64,000 nucleotides of DNA from positions 6,525,311 to 6,589,310 of the forward strand of contig CM022673.1 of the NCBI GenBank assembly GCA_012295275.1, in the 5' to 3' direction. The notes beneath the pieces were generated by a model. It saw only the letters and a program-made list of their open reading frames with translations, made no database searches and was not told the origin of the DNA. The stretch is from Chrysomallon squamiferum. Taxonomy: Eukaryota; Mollusca; Gastropoda; Neomphalida; Peltospiridae. Position numbers and translations under genes: made by a program. Every line of letters starts with the position of its first letter. Position 1 is the first letter of the stretch. Shown here piece after piece: positions 38,803-48,360 of the stretch.

Positions 38803-41800
38803 TCAAGTGTAAGTGTCTTTTTTTTTTTTTTTTTTTTTTTACTATTCATTGAATCAACAGATCTTATTGGCCTGTCTTTCCGTTGTAATTTTGGTGTCGG
38901 AAATTGATCGTTGCTACAAGGTACTTTGTGTCAGTGTATGTAAGTGGGTTAGGCATTTTTCAAAGTCAGGGCATGGAAACATTAAGAGTTCTTGATCTGA
39001 ACACTGGTTTAATGGTCTGAGAGGGGGAAATTGAGAAGAAAATGCAGAAGATAGAATTTAGACTGTAAACAGAAGATTGATATTTAAAAAAAAAAAGTAA
39101 CAATAATAAAAAATAGAGAGTTTAAAATGAGGTGAACTATGAGAAATGAAATGTTAATAGTTGTATTTTCAGAGAGATAGGTTTAAATTGGTAAAGATGA
39201 ATATATCAAGTTTTTATTTATTTATTTATTTATTGTTTTTGCTTTTTTCTGTTTCAGATTCTTTGTCCATATATATCTATTCATCTTTCTATACCTGGCC
39301 ATGTGTTTCATATTCTTTGTTATATATTTCTGTAATCTTAGCAATCAATACCATCAAACATTCTTTTCACCTCAGACTCAAAATAATTAATTTTACTGAA
39401 CAGACTACAACATCCATTGTGTTAAATTAATCTTCATGCTTGCTACACACATTCTTCCATTTTAAGATGTTAAAATTACAACATGGGTTGGACTGAATCC
39501 AAATTTCAAGACGGGCATTCCAAAGTTTGATGGTGGACATGCCATTGATTTTCTGTGTGTTGAAATGAGATATAAACACAGTTATTGGTGGTGCTGGTCA
39601 CATTTAGTGTCTCTTGTTCTTTGATCCAAGTATTCTTGAGTCGGTTGTCAAGGAAATGTCCTTGGTTTTATTTTGGTAGTAGTAATTATGATATTAATGC
39701 AGACTCAAGTTGATTTTATTTACAATGATGTATGTGTTAGAAATGTGTTAAAGTTTGTCTGTCTGTTTGAACGTTGTTATTGAGGCTGACAGATCTGATT
39801 GTTGTGTTGCAGTTTGTGTATAAAGTTATTATTAGTATATCTTTGTGCATTTATATATTACAGCACACACACTCCAAACACATTCATGCACACACATACA
39901 TACATATATACATACACTCACATCACCCATCTATTACATTGATCTATTGATCTGTCTATCTATATAGATATGTATTTGAATGTACCTGCAGGCTTACATA
40001 ATTTATACATACATACAATACATACATGCTGTGTATGTAAATATATATGCATTCACATGTGTGTATATCTAATTACATGCAAACATGCATGCAGTACAAA
40101 AATGTTAATATTCAAAATACATGATAAAATCAATTATTAAAACACAAAAGTTCGTCAATTCATAATCATCAAATCACATTACAAAAGAAAACCAATTCTG
40201 TAACACTATACCGAAAAACAGAAGAAATATTATACCTGCACTGTTTACTTTATGTAAAATATTTTCTATTCATTGTTATATACACTGCATTAATATTTCA
40301 CGTATTCTTCATGTTTGATAACATTCGTTTTATACCTGCTCAATATGCCGCGGTAAATCCTATCATTGAAAAACAGGCAATGCAGTAAAGTCAATTAACT
40401 TCGTCTATAAACTCGAAAATAACGATCACAAATTCTTTTGTGCTCATCCCTTTTTATTACCTACACTAAATGAACCATATTAATAGAAAATTCATATAAG
40501 CTGCAGATTAATGTTAGATCATACTTTGCATTTTCGAACCCATCCCCCTCTACCTCCCCGACCTCCCCCGACTCATCTCTGGGATAGTTCCTGGCACACG
40601 CTGCCTTTTGAAAACTTCCATTTCATTGTTGCCGCTTCTTTAATCCACAAAAACGTTTCCATGGTGATTAGTGTGTTTAAAACACAATCAGATTGCGGTG
40701 TTATTTGTATACAGTCGGCCATCGTGAATGCAGAGGATGTAACAGCATTCATAAAAGGCACTGATATACATTAATAAAAATGGTCTCACGGGATTTATAC
40801 TCGTGCCGAAGAAGCTTAGCGTCCAATATATTTTGCTGTTAATACGATTTGTAAAGATGTTTCTTTGCTATCAGAATTAGCCAATCAAATTGGTGTGAGT
40901 CAGAGGCGGCATGGCAGGTTTTTGATTAACCATGAACGAAACTCAACAGTTTTTTATTAGTCATAAAAAAAAAAAAACAACGAAAAATTGGCTTCTCTGT
41001 AATTCATTAATACTCGTCTTCTTCATCAATATATATAATATATATTTTTTTTTTTTTTTTCATTCTCTTTATTTTGTTGACTTAATTATAACCCGTAACA
41101 TCATTTACTGCACAAACTAAAAGGCATCGTTTTGTGGAAAATGTCTTTTCATTGTATAAATAAATATTTGCATTTTCAATGAAAGAGACAAAGATTGAAT
41201 TTTGAAAAATGCTAGGATACTGGCTGTCGTGAAAACAGAATTAGATGGAAGATGTTAAAGTTTGCTGGTTTTTCTGATTTATGCTGTTTGTTTCAGCCAT
41301 TAATTTAGTTGTGGCACTGATCAACAGGCTGAGGAGATGGCATTAAGATGTCCATCTAATAAATTGTTAAAGGTTTTTTCCAGCTTGCACGAATAATACA
41401 GAATTAAATCATTTTCTTTTTCGTAATGCAAATACCTGTTTGAAATAAAACAGATTTTTTTCTTCTTTTTTAACCCCATCTCTGTTTTATTTTTTTACTT
41501 TTGTCCTTTTAACATTTTCTCTTTTTTCTTTTAAAAATATTTTTTATATATGATAATTTTGTTCTTTTTAAGTTACAGATGCTAAATCCTTTAGCAAGCT
41601 CATCACTTTATTCTACACTTCTACATTTCTTTGCTTTGTGTTTCTATCAGCTCACTTTTAATGCATTAACTAACATCTCTTATTTTGTCTTCATTTAACC
41701 AATCACTTTATTATTGACTTCATCAACTGATCACTTAACTGTCTTCATCAACAGACCATTTAACTAGTATTCATCAACTGATCACTTAACTGTCTTCATC

Positions 41801-42579
41801 AACAGACCATTTAACTAGTATTCATCAACTGATCACTTAACTGTCTTCATCAACAGATCATTTAACTAGTGTTCATCAACTGATCACTTAACTGTGCAGA
41901 ACATTTAACTAGAGTATTCATCAACTGATCACTTAACTGTCTTCATCAACAGAACATTTAACTAGAGTATTCATCAACTGATCATTTAACGGTTTTTTTC
42001 ATTCCAGTGAATTTAATTAACCAGTTGTTAACAAGCTCTAACTGAAATTCACTACCCACTTGTTAATACCACTGAACTTCATTAGAAACCTGTAAACTTC
42101 ATTAATACTTCATGCCACTGAATTTCTTTATACTGTAGTTAGTATGCCTTTATATTAAAAATCAAAATTTAATAAGACAGAATTCTTAATGTAATATTAA
42201 TTATAAAATGTTTATCAGTTTAAAATGGTATTAAAAAATGAAATCAATTGATATAATAATTAATAAAATAAAAAGAATACAATGAAATATAATAATAAAA
42301 TAAAATATTATAAAATAAAATAAAATGAAAATGAAATCACTAAATAATAATAATAGTGGTAATAATAATAAGAATAAAAAACAACAACAATAATAATAAT
42401 AATAATAATACATAAATGAAAATAGAAATAAACAGAAAATAAATATATTTAATAAATTGTAAAAACAAATTTGTCACTTACCACAGTTTGAATTCCAGAC
42501 AGTTTGTCATTCAGGTCAAAAATAAGCCTGGCTACATCGCTGTTGTCTTTTTGAAACAGAAATCCATGGTAAGTATCCA
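22736..42579 (-). CDS. Unrecognised secreted or membrane-anchored protein, last five exons
   Basis: Exons on the minus strand: 42482-42579, 27162-27291, 24007-24180, 23489-23673 and 22736-23071, all with GT-AG sites and matching phases (0, 1, 1, 0). About 307 residues are visible; the 5' end is missing. Seen in order: GFLFQKDNSDVARLIFDLND and GIQTVIPSNM; an NET sequon and IKGIQMYIIT; YFKHPSLICSPYAYNVHPG; GSCIPKMGLHYFKNLTP; CEKLYPVFLMYNSQGQLGAF then GWLFQG; LRWFKLSPPYYP; QLPPCMFNPDF and FGLHIWLRNADNMLCP. A Pro/Thr-rich stalk (about 29 residues) follows, then a hydrophobic segment (NVALILVTVFTVLLVQCNVL) and a short tail. Two N-glycosylation sequons, paired Cys and the tail suggest an extracellular domain held by a GPI anchor or a type I helix (inferred). 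The family is not recognised. The 15-kb intron between the first two exons is unusually large for this window. Confidence 0.8.
23937..24003. repeat. (CAT)n(TTA)n trinucleotide array at an intron 5' end
   Basis: About 13 ATC/CAT units run into about 8 TTA units. On the transcribed minus strand the array starts at the donor of exon 24007-24180, so the intron begins GTAAAT then (AAT)n(GAT)n. Confidence 0.95.
25436..25797 (+). pseudogene. Degraded hAT-family (ZBED5-like) transposase C-terminus
   Basis: In three frames, broken by stops and shifts, this encodes WIRNPF, LTLTEEEELAAVSTNSGLKI, then (shifted) AVAILLQFSTSYLCELGFS, then (shifted again) IKCKKRTNLQSIDKEMRV ending GQAHKIDDK. This is the order of blocks in the C-terminal dimerisation domain of hAT transposases and domesticated relatives such as ZBED5 and FAM200 (W..NPF, TYLCE.GFS, IK.K.R..L, PDI..L, QAH). 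The frame breaks show it is inactive. It lies in the intron between exons 24007-24180 and 27162-27291, in antisense orientation to that gene. Confidence 0.85.
25917..25937 (+). mobile_element. Probable 3' terminal inverted repeat of the hAT remnant
   Basis: The plus strand ends AAGTTTGAGAATCACTG, whose complement starts CAGTGATTCTCAAACTTTTT, the usual hAT terminus (CAGNGNTTCTCAAAC). It lies 120 bases past the transposase stop, as expected for a 3' end. A weak partner, TGATTATTAACTTTTT, occurs near 25323, suggesting an internally deleted copy. No matching 8-bp target duplication was confirmed. Confidence 0.6.
26170..26345 (-). mobile_element. Decayed tRNA-derived SINE
   Basis: Read on the minus strand it starts with a tRNA-like head (AGTTCAGTGGTTAGAG, box A-like) and a box B-like GGATCTATCC. 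The body follows the molluscan SINE order: GTGTGGGTCATTTAACATTC, CCAATGACGAGTTTATATAA, then CTGCCTGTGAGAAGGTGTAG, and ATCCTTTAGCAGTTAAT. All blocks are diverged. Confidence 0.65.
27370..27790 (+). repeat. Degenerate tandem repeat, about 60-70 bp unit
   Basis: Blocks such as GTTACAGAATTTCTA, GTTGCAGTCAGATTGGAA and AGTCAGTGGCAGTT return several times in the same order with variable spacing. It lies just beyond exon 27162-27291 on the intron side. No coding role is seen. Confidence 0.6.
30072..30109. repeat. Perfect T20-A18 palindrome
   Basis: Twenty T followed directly by eighteen A gives an uninterrupted inverted repeat with no loop, able to extrude as a hairpin. It may also be a back-to-back junction of two poly-A tails from retroelements. 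Confidence 0.9.
31067..31113. repeat. (CA)n microsatellite
   Basis: About 22 uninterrupted CA units following a pyrimidine-rich tract (30990-31060), inside the 15-kb intron. Confidence 0.95.
32280..32610. repeat. Degenerate tandem repeat, about 75-90 bp unit
   Basis: Recurring order of blocks: AGTAGAAATTCATTA, TAGTACACTTTA/TAGTACATTATA, CAGCCTAGCAGAG/CAGCCTAAACTAG and TAAACTGGATGGTTTT/CTAAATAGTTTTA. About four copies, well diverged; no coding potential. Confidence 0.6.
33366..33556. repeat. Minisatellite, about 32-36 bp unit
   Basis: Five to six copies of a unit resembling TTTAGACTGGTTTTCA followed by ACAGTTCTG, each varying by substitutions and small indels. Embedded in T-rich intron. Confidence 0.75.
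35440..35560 (-). mobile_element. Decayed tRNA-derived SINE head
   Basis: The minus strand reads TCACTGTAGCAGTATGGTTA, then CTGTCCGATAGG and TTAGGGTCAATCC, a box A/box B-like arrangement with spacing suited to a tRNA-derived head. The body to the left is too diverged to follow. Confidence 0.4.
35699..35742. repeat. (GT)n microsatellite
   Basis: About 21 GT units followed by TTGTGTTGTG and further GT-rich DNA. On the complement it yields a spurious poly-His/Thr frame. Confidence 0.95.
36420..36480 (+). mobile_element. SINE head fragment
   Basis: GTGGTTCAGCTCAGTGGTTA followed by GAG resembles tRNA box A with its flanks. A weak GTGGGATCATTAG is in the box B position. Too short and diverged to be a tRNA gene. 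Confidence 0.35.
38716..38802. repeat. (CT)n(CA)n compound microsatellite
   Basis: About 31 CT units pass directly into about 12 CA units, followed by ATCAAGTG and a T run. The same compound order recurs at 63865-63948. Confidence 0.95.
41712..41992. repeat. 51-bp minisatellite with two diverged half-units
   Basis: Units begin TCATCAACTGATCACTTAAC at 41720, 41771, 41822, 41873, 41918 and 41971; spacings are 51, 51, 51, 45 and 53. Each unit is two related halves: (a) TCATCAACTGATCACTTAAC and (b) TCATCAACAGACCATTTAAC. Copy five lost part of half b. Diverged relatives extend on both sides (about 41690 to 42130). Confidence 0.92.
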
Positions 42580-43662
42580 CTGCAAAAACACAAAAAAAAA
42601 AAAAAAATAAACAAATGAAATTGTCAGTGCCACTGTATTGATTAATGCATAGAAATGAAATACTGTAAAGTATTAGGATTTCCGGTGTTATGCTACTTTC
42701 CAAATGACAGGTTCTACTTTATTACATTTCTAATAGTGTTTTAAGACCATAATTGTCCTACGGGATCAGAAATCTGATTGTCATTTGTAGTTTGTAATGG
42801 TGTTTTTAGATGGAAGTGAATTTTGTCAATGTAGTTTCAGTTATTGAACGGATTATGGGTGTACTTTTTATTTAATTTTACTTTTTTTTTTATTTCTTTT
42901 TTTTTTTTTTTTTTTAAATAATATTCTGGAGATTTTTGAAAAATGAATGAAAGGAAATGGTTTTAAATAATTTTCCAGAGCTGTAATTTGAAATGAATAT
43001 GTTGAAAAAAGGAGAAAATAATGATTGTGATAATGATAATGATGATAAAATTATAGAAAATCATTCAGGTTGATGTAATTTTATCATTTTTCTTCTTAAT
43101 AATTTGTATGCAAGGAGTCAGTTGAAAAATAAAATGTTTGTTTGAAGTCCGTGAATAAACCATTACCAGGACCTGCGTGTTTGACATTTAATAATTAAAT
43201 ATTCACTTTTCATTAAATGCAAAATCACTCACTGCTTAATTTTTATTTTTTTTTATTTTGTTGACCAGTTCATAAAACTTTGTTTGTTTTTTGTTCTTGT
43301 TTCTGTTGGTGTTTTTTAGTTGTTTGTTGCTTTTTGTTTTTTGTTTGTTTTTTATTTGTCAAATATTTTGTTTGTTACTTATTTTACATATATATTTTAG
43401 ATCATTATTCCTTTAACTTTTAAATACTATTATTATATTTTTTTCTTAATAATAAATTTGATCACTTTAATCATTAATTTGCAATTATTATGAACAAAAT
43501 TTTAATTGGCAGTTTCTTTGGCTTCTTTATTTTATTGAAGATGGACACATTTCAGAGGAATCTACAGAAATCTTTTCCTCACTAAATATAACCAAACAAC
43601 CAACTTTTTACTTTGACAAAAATGATGTAACAACAAAAGCATTTTTGAATCTTTTGTCTCTG

Positions 43663-43663
<1 letters not shown>

Positions 43664-43726
<63 letters not shown>

Positions 43727-43820
43727 TCAGAGTAACAGACAGATGCACACACACCCACACACCATCTCACACACAGACATACATACTTCACACGTGTACA
43801 CACACACACACACACACACA
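43664..43820. repeat. (CA)n microsatellite block
   Basis: About 29 CA units (43664-43722), then interrupted CA-rich DNA and a second run of about 11 units near 43799-43820. The long open frames here are Thr/His repeats of this array only. Confidence 0.95.
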
Positions 43821-44154
43821 TACTTCACTCAGTGGACCCAGACAGATGACTGTTTGTTCAAAAATACTTCACAATGGGATTCAAGTGTTTGCCCCTGTCT
43901 GCCAGTTAACTACACATCTCTAAAGCCTGCCATTTTCCCTGATTGTTGTCCACCAGTAATGAAGGTTTCATAGGTACTTCATCACAGGATCGTGTACAAT
44001 TAGCGTCCACAAACTTGGAATTAAGTACATCGTTCCTGTTAGCTAACTGCCAGCCTGGGACAGCCTTTGTGACAAGCTTTATTCCAGAACCTTGTAATTA
44101 GCTCAAGCAATTAGCAAGCAGACACACTGAAGCAGACAGTATATTTCTCTAGGG

Positions 44155-44215
44155 ATGGACAGACAGACTGTTGGATGGACAGAGTGTTGGATGGACAGAC
44201 TGTTGGATGCCCAGA
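44155..44215. repeat. Short tandem repeat, 17-bp unit
   Basis: GATGGACAGACTGTTG recurs about three to four times, with small differences (ACAGACAGACTGTTG, ACAGAGTGTTG). Confidence 0.75.
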
Positions 44216-44342
44216 CGGATGCCAGTTGGACTCAGTAACCTTTTGTGTGGTTTGTTATTATCAATAGACAGATGTGATTCAAAAGCTTGTTTATGTAACA
44301 AGTACTGGACAGTGGCCCATTTGACCTTAATGAAGAACAGAC

Positions 44343-44520
44343 TGTAGGTCAAGGGAAGATCACTTGTCTGTGCTGCTGAGGGTCATGGGATCAATTCCTC
44401 TCAAGAGACCTGTTTGGTCTGTCAATCCTAGCATCCTGATTGCTTCATGGCTGGACTGTCAAAAGAGTATTATATGTTATTGTTACCATAACAGTTCCCT
44501 TGATGGTAATTACAGTGCAG
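44343..44520 (+). mobile_element. Decayed tRNA-derived SINE, nearly full length
   Basis: From the tRNA-like head (GGGTCATGGGATCAATTCCT, box B-like) it follows the molluscan SINE order: TTTGGTCTGTCAATCCTAGC, GCTTCATGGCTGGACTGTCA, AAAGAGTATTATATGTTATT, CATAACAGTTCCCTTGATGG. This is one of the most complete copies in the window, although each block is diverged. Confidence 0.6.
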
Positions 44521-46317
44521 TTATCGCTGTTTTTGTTAAAAATGCTAGTTGTCTGGTAATTTTTGTATTTTATTGAACACTATTAAAATAAATAAAAAAT
44601 TCTGAAATACAGTAACAAACACAAATACATTAACATGTGCATTTGTGCACACACACACACAAACACATACACACACAGCCATATCTTCAAATCAAATAAA
44701 GACATATACCAACTGACATACACTTACCAAAACACCTATGTAAATTCATTTATCAAAACACAGACACGGTCTCACATACAAACACATAGAGAGAAATATT
44801 CTTTTAAGTCTTATTTAAATTAGTTATCACAACAAAAAACGAAATCACAGACATATGGACATCCACACACAACAAACAAAAATGACCAACACTGTAAAAC
44901 TCCTTTCTCATCAAAAACTGAAACCATTCTTCTGATTATCTCACTTCCAGCCTGACAACACACCTTTCAACAACACAACCTCGCTGGTCATCCAGACAAG
45001 AATTACATTAGACCACTTGACAGCCGAGTGGGGTTACGAGAGCCATCGGTGGCAATCACCCCATACAACTGGGCTTAAAACACTCGCATTTCTATCACAG
45101 TTATTCAAAATAAACGTACATGACTGGATAACTGGGCTGAGAGATCTCGAATGCCATAGTCTGGCAGCAATCGGATTAACTCCACGTATTCTCTTGGCCT
45201 TACAGTTTCTGTGGAGAGACTTAATACAGTACACACAGGTAGCCCACCCAGGAGAATAACAACCTATTTGAGCAGATTAGAGAAAGAAAAAAAAACTGGA
45301 AAGCCAGGAAGCTTAGACAGAAAAGCTGTGGATATTGGCGAAAGAAACAAACCTTACAGTGGAGAGAAGGAGAAGGAGGATGAAGCAAAGTGGAAAAGAG
45401 AGTTAATTAAAAAGTTGTGGAGAGTATTTGAATAAAACGGTTAAAACTGATTAATGTTTTATGGCCTAGGAAAGACAAATGAAGTTAATTTTTAAAAAGT
45501 CAAAAAAAAAAAAATGTTATTATTGGGTATTTATTTGTAGGGGTGTCACAAACAGTAGATTTAATTTTAAAAAATCTGACATTGATTGGGATTTAAAAGT
45601 AGCTGACAATAGTGTTTATGAAAGAACTGAAGCTGGATGTTTTAAGTTGTAGAAAAAAGAATGAAATTAGAAAAAGATTAACTGATATAAGATATTTTAT
45701 TACAATTAAATTACTAAATTGTTTGGGATTATTTTCTTGTTTTTAGGATGAAAAACATAAAGACTGATATTTTATGGAGTGAGATAAATAATAAATAAAA
45801 AAAAATAACACCAGCAAGTATCATTTGTAAGAAATAGTTAAAAATCAGAATTGTTTAGAAAAAAAAAAAAAAAAAAAAAGAGTGTGAAGGAAATTAATTA
45901 GAAACAGTACATACCATTAAAAACATGAGAATTCAAGCCATGGTATTTGAAAATACAGGAAGGAGGAGGAAGATGGAAGGGAGTTAATTAAAAAACTGTG
46001 GAAATAATTCACACAAAAGAGTTCCAAACTAACAGATGTGTGGTATCTTCAACTGTAACCTTTATTCACTGGACTTACAACACATGGTTCAGAAATACAA
46101 AATTTTGCTCTATAGCTTGAGTACATTTTAATACACACACACACACACCAGTGATAAGACAGCATGTATGAAATTATAACCCTTATCAGGTTTACACCAC
46201 CACCATCCAGTGAATATTTGTTTTGATAAAGACAGCATGTATGAATTTATAAACCTTATCATGATTAATGTGTTTATTCCAGTATTTAATGTGTGTGTTT
46301 CTGTGTGTCTCTGTGCA

Positions 46318-46438
<121 letters not shown>

Positions 46439-47659
46439 TCTGCTTACCTGTCTGTCTTTTATAATGTTGGAGCATATTTATAATGCTACATACACATATA
46501 TATTAGTAGTAAGCAGTCTTTGATATTAACATTCCCATAGACAGGAATATTTCTTCTTTTTTTTTTTTTTTTTTTTTTTTTGTTTAATTTCAGAATATAT
46601 GAAAAACACAATAAATAACAATAACAAAGAGTAATTTTAAACAGAAAGAACACACCGTAATATTGAATAAAAACTGTTATGTATCATCAAAGTACAGTAA
46701 TCAACAATAACTGATTTAACCCACGCTGTTTTTCATCCCCTCATAAATTTCTTTCGACATCCAAAGTTATTAACAAATGTGGGTCACTGGCAGCAGTAAG
46801 TTGAAGAATTACAACGGATGATAGCTTTTGGCAGCGTAATAATCCGCGGTGCAAAACAAGATAAATGTTTCTGGACAACTATTAAAGCAAAACATCGGCT
46901 TCTTCAGCAGCAGAGTCATCACTTGTTGAAGATGTTTGCTGGCAGGATATGGAGACTGGCTGCTTTCTGTGAAGTGTGTGTTGTCCATCTGAAGATGGCC
47001 CTGCAAGACAGCTACTTTGCCCGTGGCAAAAATCTGGGAAGAACAAGAAGATCAACATGTGTCTGAGATGTTTTCTGGTTGCCACTGCACTCAGAGATGC
47101 TGTTGTTTCCATGTTCTGAAATTATCTTGTCAGCAGAAAGCGGCAGTTTCGGTCGTGTCAACAGAATTTGAAATATTATCAAAATTAACTTGGCATCCTG
47201 ATTGACCCAATCAAATTTACTCTGCAATAAATGTCAGATCTCTTTTGATTTTTGACATCAAGGGTTACTAAATTCTTCTTTTTTTTTCTGTCTCTTAATT
47301 TTTCTTTTTCACATTTTTTTTTTTTTCTTTTGCTATTTTTCTTTTTTTTTTTTTTTTTTTATTTTTAGGAATATGGTCATTTAGTGCATTAGGGTATAAA
47401 ACTAAGGTGATTTTTTAGAAACTGTTGTGTGTTGACATGAAGAAAAAAGGATGTGTGACGTGTTAACGAACGCATTGTTAGAGTTCTGTGGGGGTTTTAT
47501 CCCAATCCGAGAACAATGTGTGTGTTTCGCTGAGGAACAAATGAGCCTGATGAAATTGATTGTCCTGTCATGTTGTTAGCAAGACAATTTGACAAGTCCC
47601 TTTTAGCCTTGTATCTGTCAAGTCTCACACTCTCCCTCTAGCCTTTTGTTTAGATGCGA

Positions 47660-47805
47660 TTTTTGTGTTGTGTGTCTTCTGTGTATTGTATGTGTTGTTT
47701 TGTGTTGTGTTGTTTGTTGTATGTGTTGTGTGTCTTCTGTGTATTGTATGTGTTGTTTTGTGTTTGTTCTGTTTATTATATGTGTTGTGTTGTGTGTGTT
47801 CTGTT
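47660..47805. repeat. 58-bp tandem duplication in TGTTG-rich DNA
   Basis: The block GTGTTGTGTGTCTTCTGTGT with the following TATTGTATGTGTTGTTTTG starts at 47665 and again at 47723; a partial third copy follows. Frames on both strands stay open because the unit lacks stops, so these are not genes. Confidence 0.85.
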
Positions 47806-47934
47806 TTATCCCTGTTTTTAGACTCACTGTCATTCCAAACCATGTAAAGAAACTGTTGATCATTACAATACTAAATAAAATCGTATTTTTAATTTAGTCA
47901 CATTTTTGAACACTATGTTCACCATTTCTTAGAA

Positions 47935-48360
47935 TGTTTCCATTGAAAACTATGATGTTGCCAGACTACACATACTTAAAAACTACAGACCTTTGTAAAA
48001 CTGAACAAATATAATTTTTTTACTTCTGAATATTCCCTTATGACCTCTGACTACATAAACTTACAGAAGCCATAACTATAAGCCATTATGATGCTGAATA
48101 AACATTTTACTTCTGCTCTTAAGTATTTCCTTTCCCTCCTGACTGTGTAAGCTTCAAGAAGCCATAACTACAGACAACTGTAATGCTGAATAAATATTTG
48201 ATTTTTGATTTTAAATATCACTCCCATTCAGACTACACACACATACAGACAGCATATATATATATACAGACCATTATAAAAATAAACAAAAAATTTATTT
48301 TTACTTTTTAACATTCAGCCCGTTTTAATAACACACACTTAGACAGGCCATAACTATTTC
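47935..48360. repeat. Degenerate tandem repeat, about 85-100 bp unit
   Basis: Four to five copies of a unit with the order GACTACATAAACTTACAGAA, GCCATAACTATAAGCC, ATGCTGAATAAACATTTTAC, then a pyrimidine-rich spacer. The copies start near 47963, 48047, 48142 and 48226, with a last partial copy near 48325. Confidence 0.75.

Larger units (their letters stand above)
27292..42481. other. 15-kb intron of the 22736-42579 gene
   Basis: No convincing internal exon was seen, and the flanking exons join in phase 0 to give GIQTV|IPSNM, so none is required. Contents: minisatellites (27370-27790, 32280-32610, 33366-33556, 41712-41992), CA/GT/CT microsatellites, a T20A18 palindrome (30072-30109), SINE fragments (35440-35560, 36420-36480) and complex islands near 32000-32280, 38030-38170 and 40550-40780. 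Elsewhere it is AT-rich with no visible feature. Confidence 0.65.

Noticed and set aside
38521-38907. 128-codon frame with Ser/Leu repeats
   Set aside because: Translation of a (CT)n(CA)n microsatellite and flanking T runs.
46818-47227. Overlapping open frames on both strands in a GC-richer island
   Set aside because: No consistent splice sites or family motifs; kept only as an island of normal complexity.
47618-47897. Overlapping frames with Cys/Val or His/Thr repeats
   Set aside because: They follow from the 58-bp TGTTG-rich duplication, which lacks stops on both strands.
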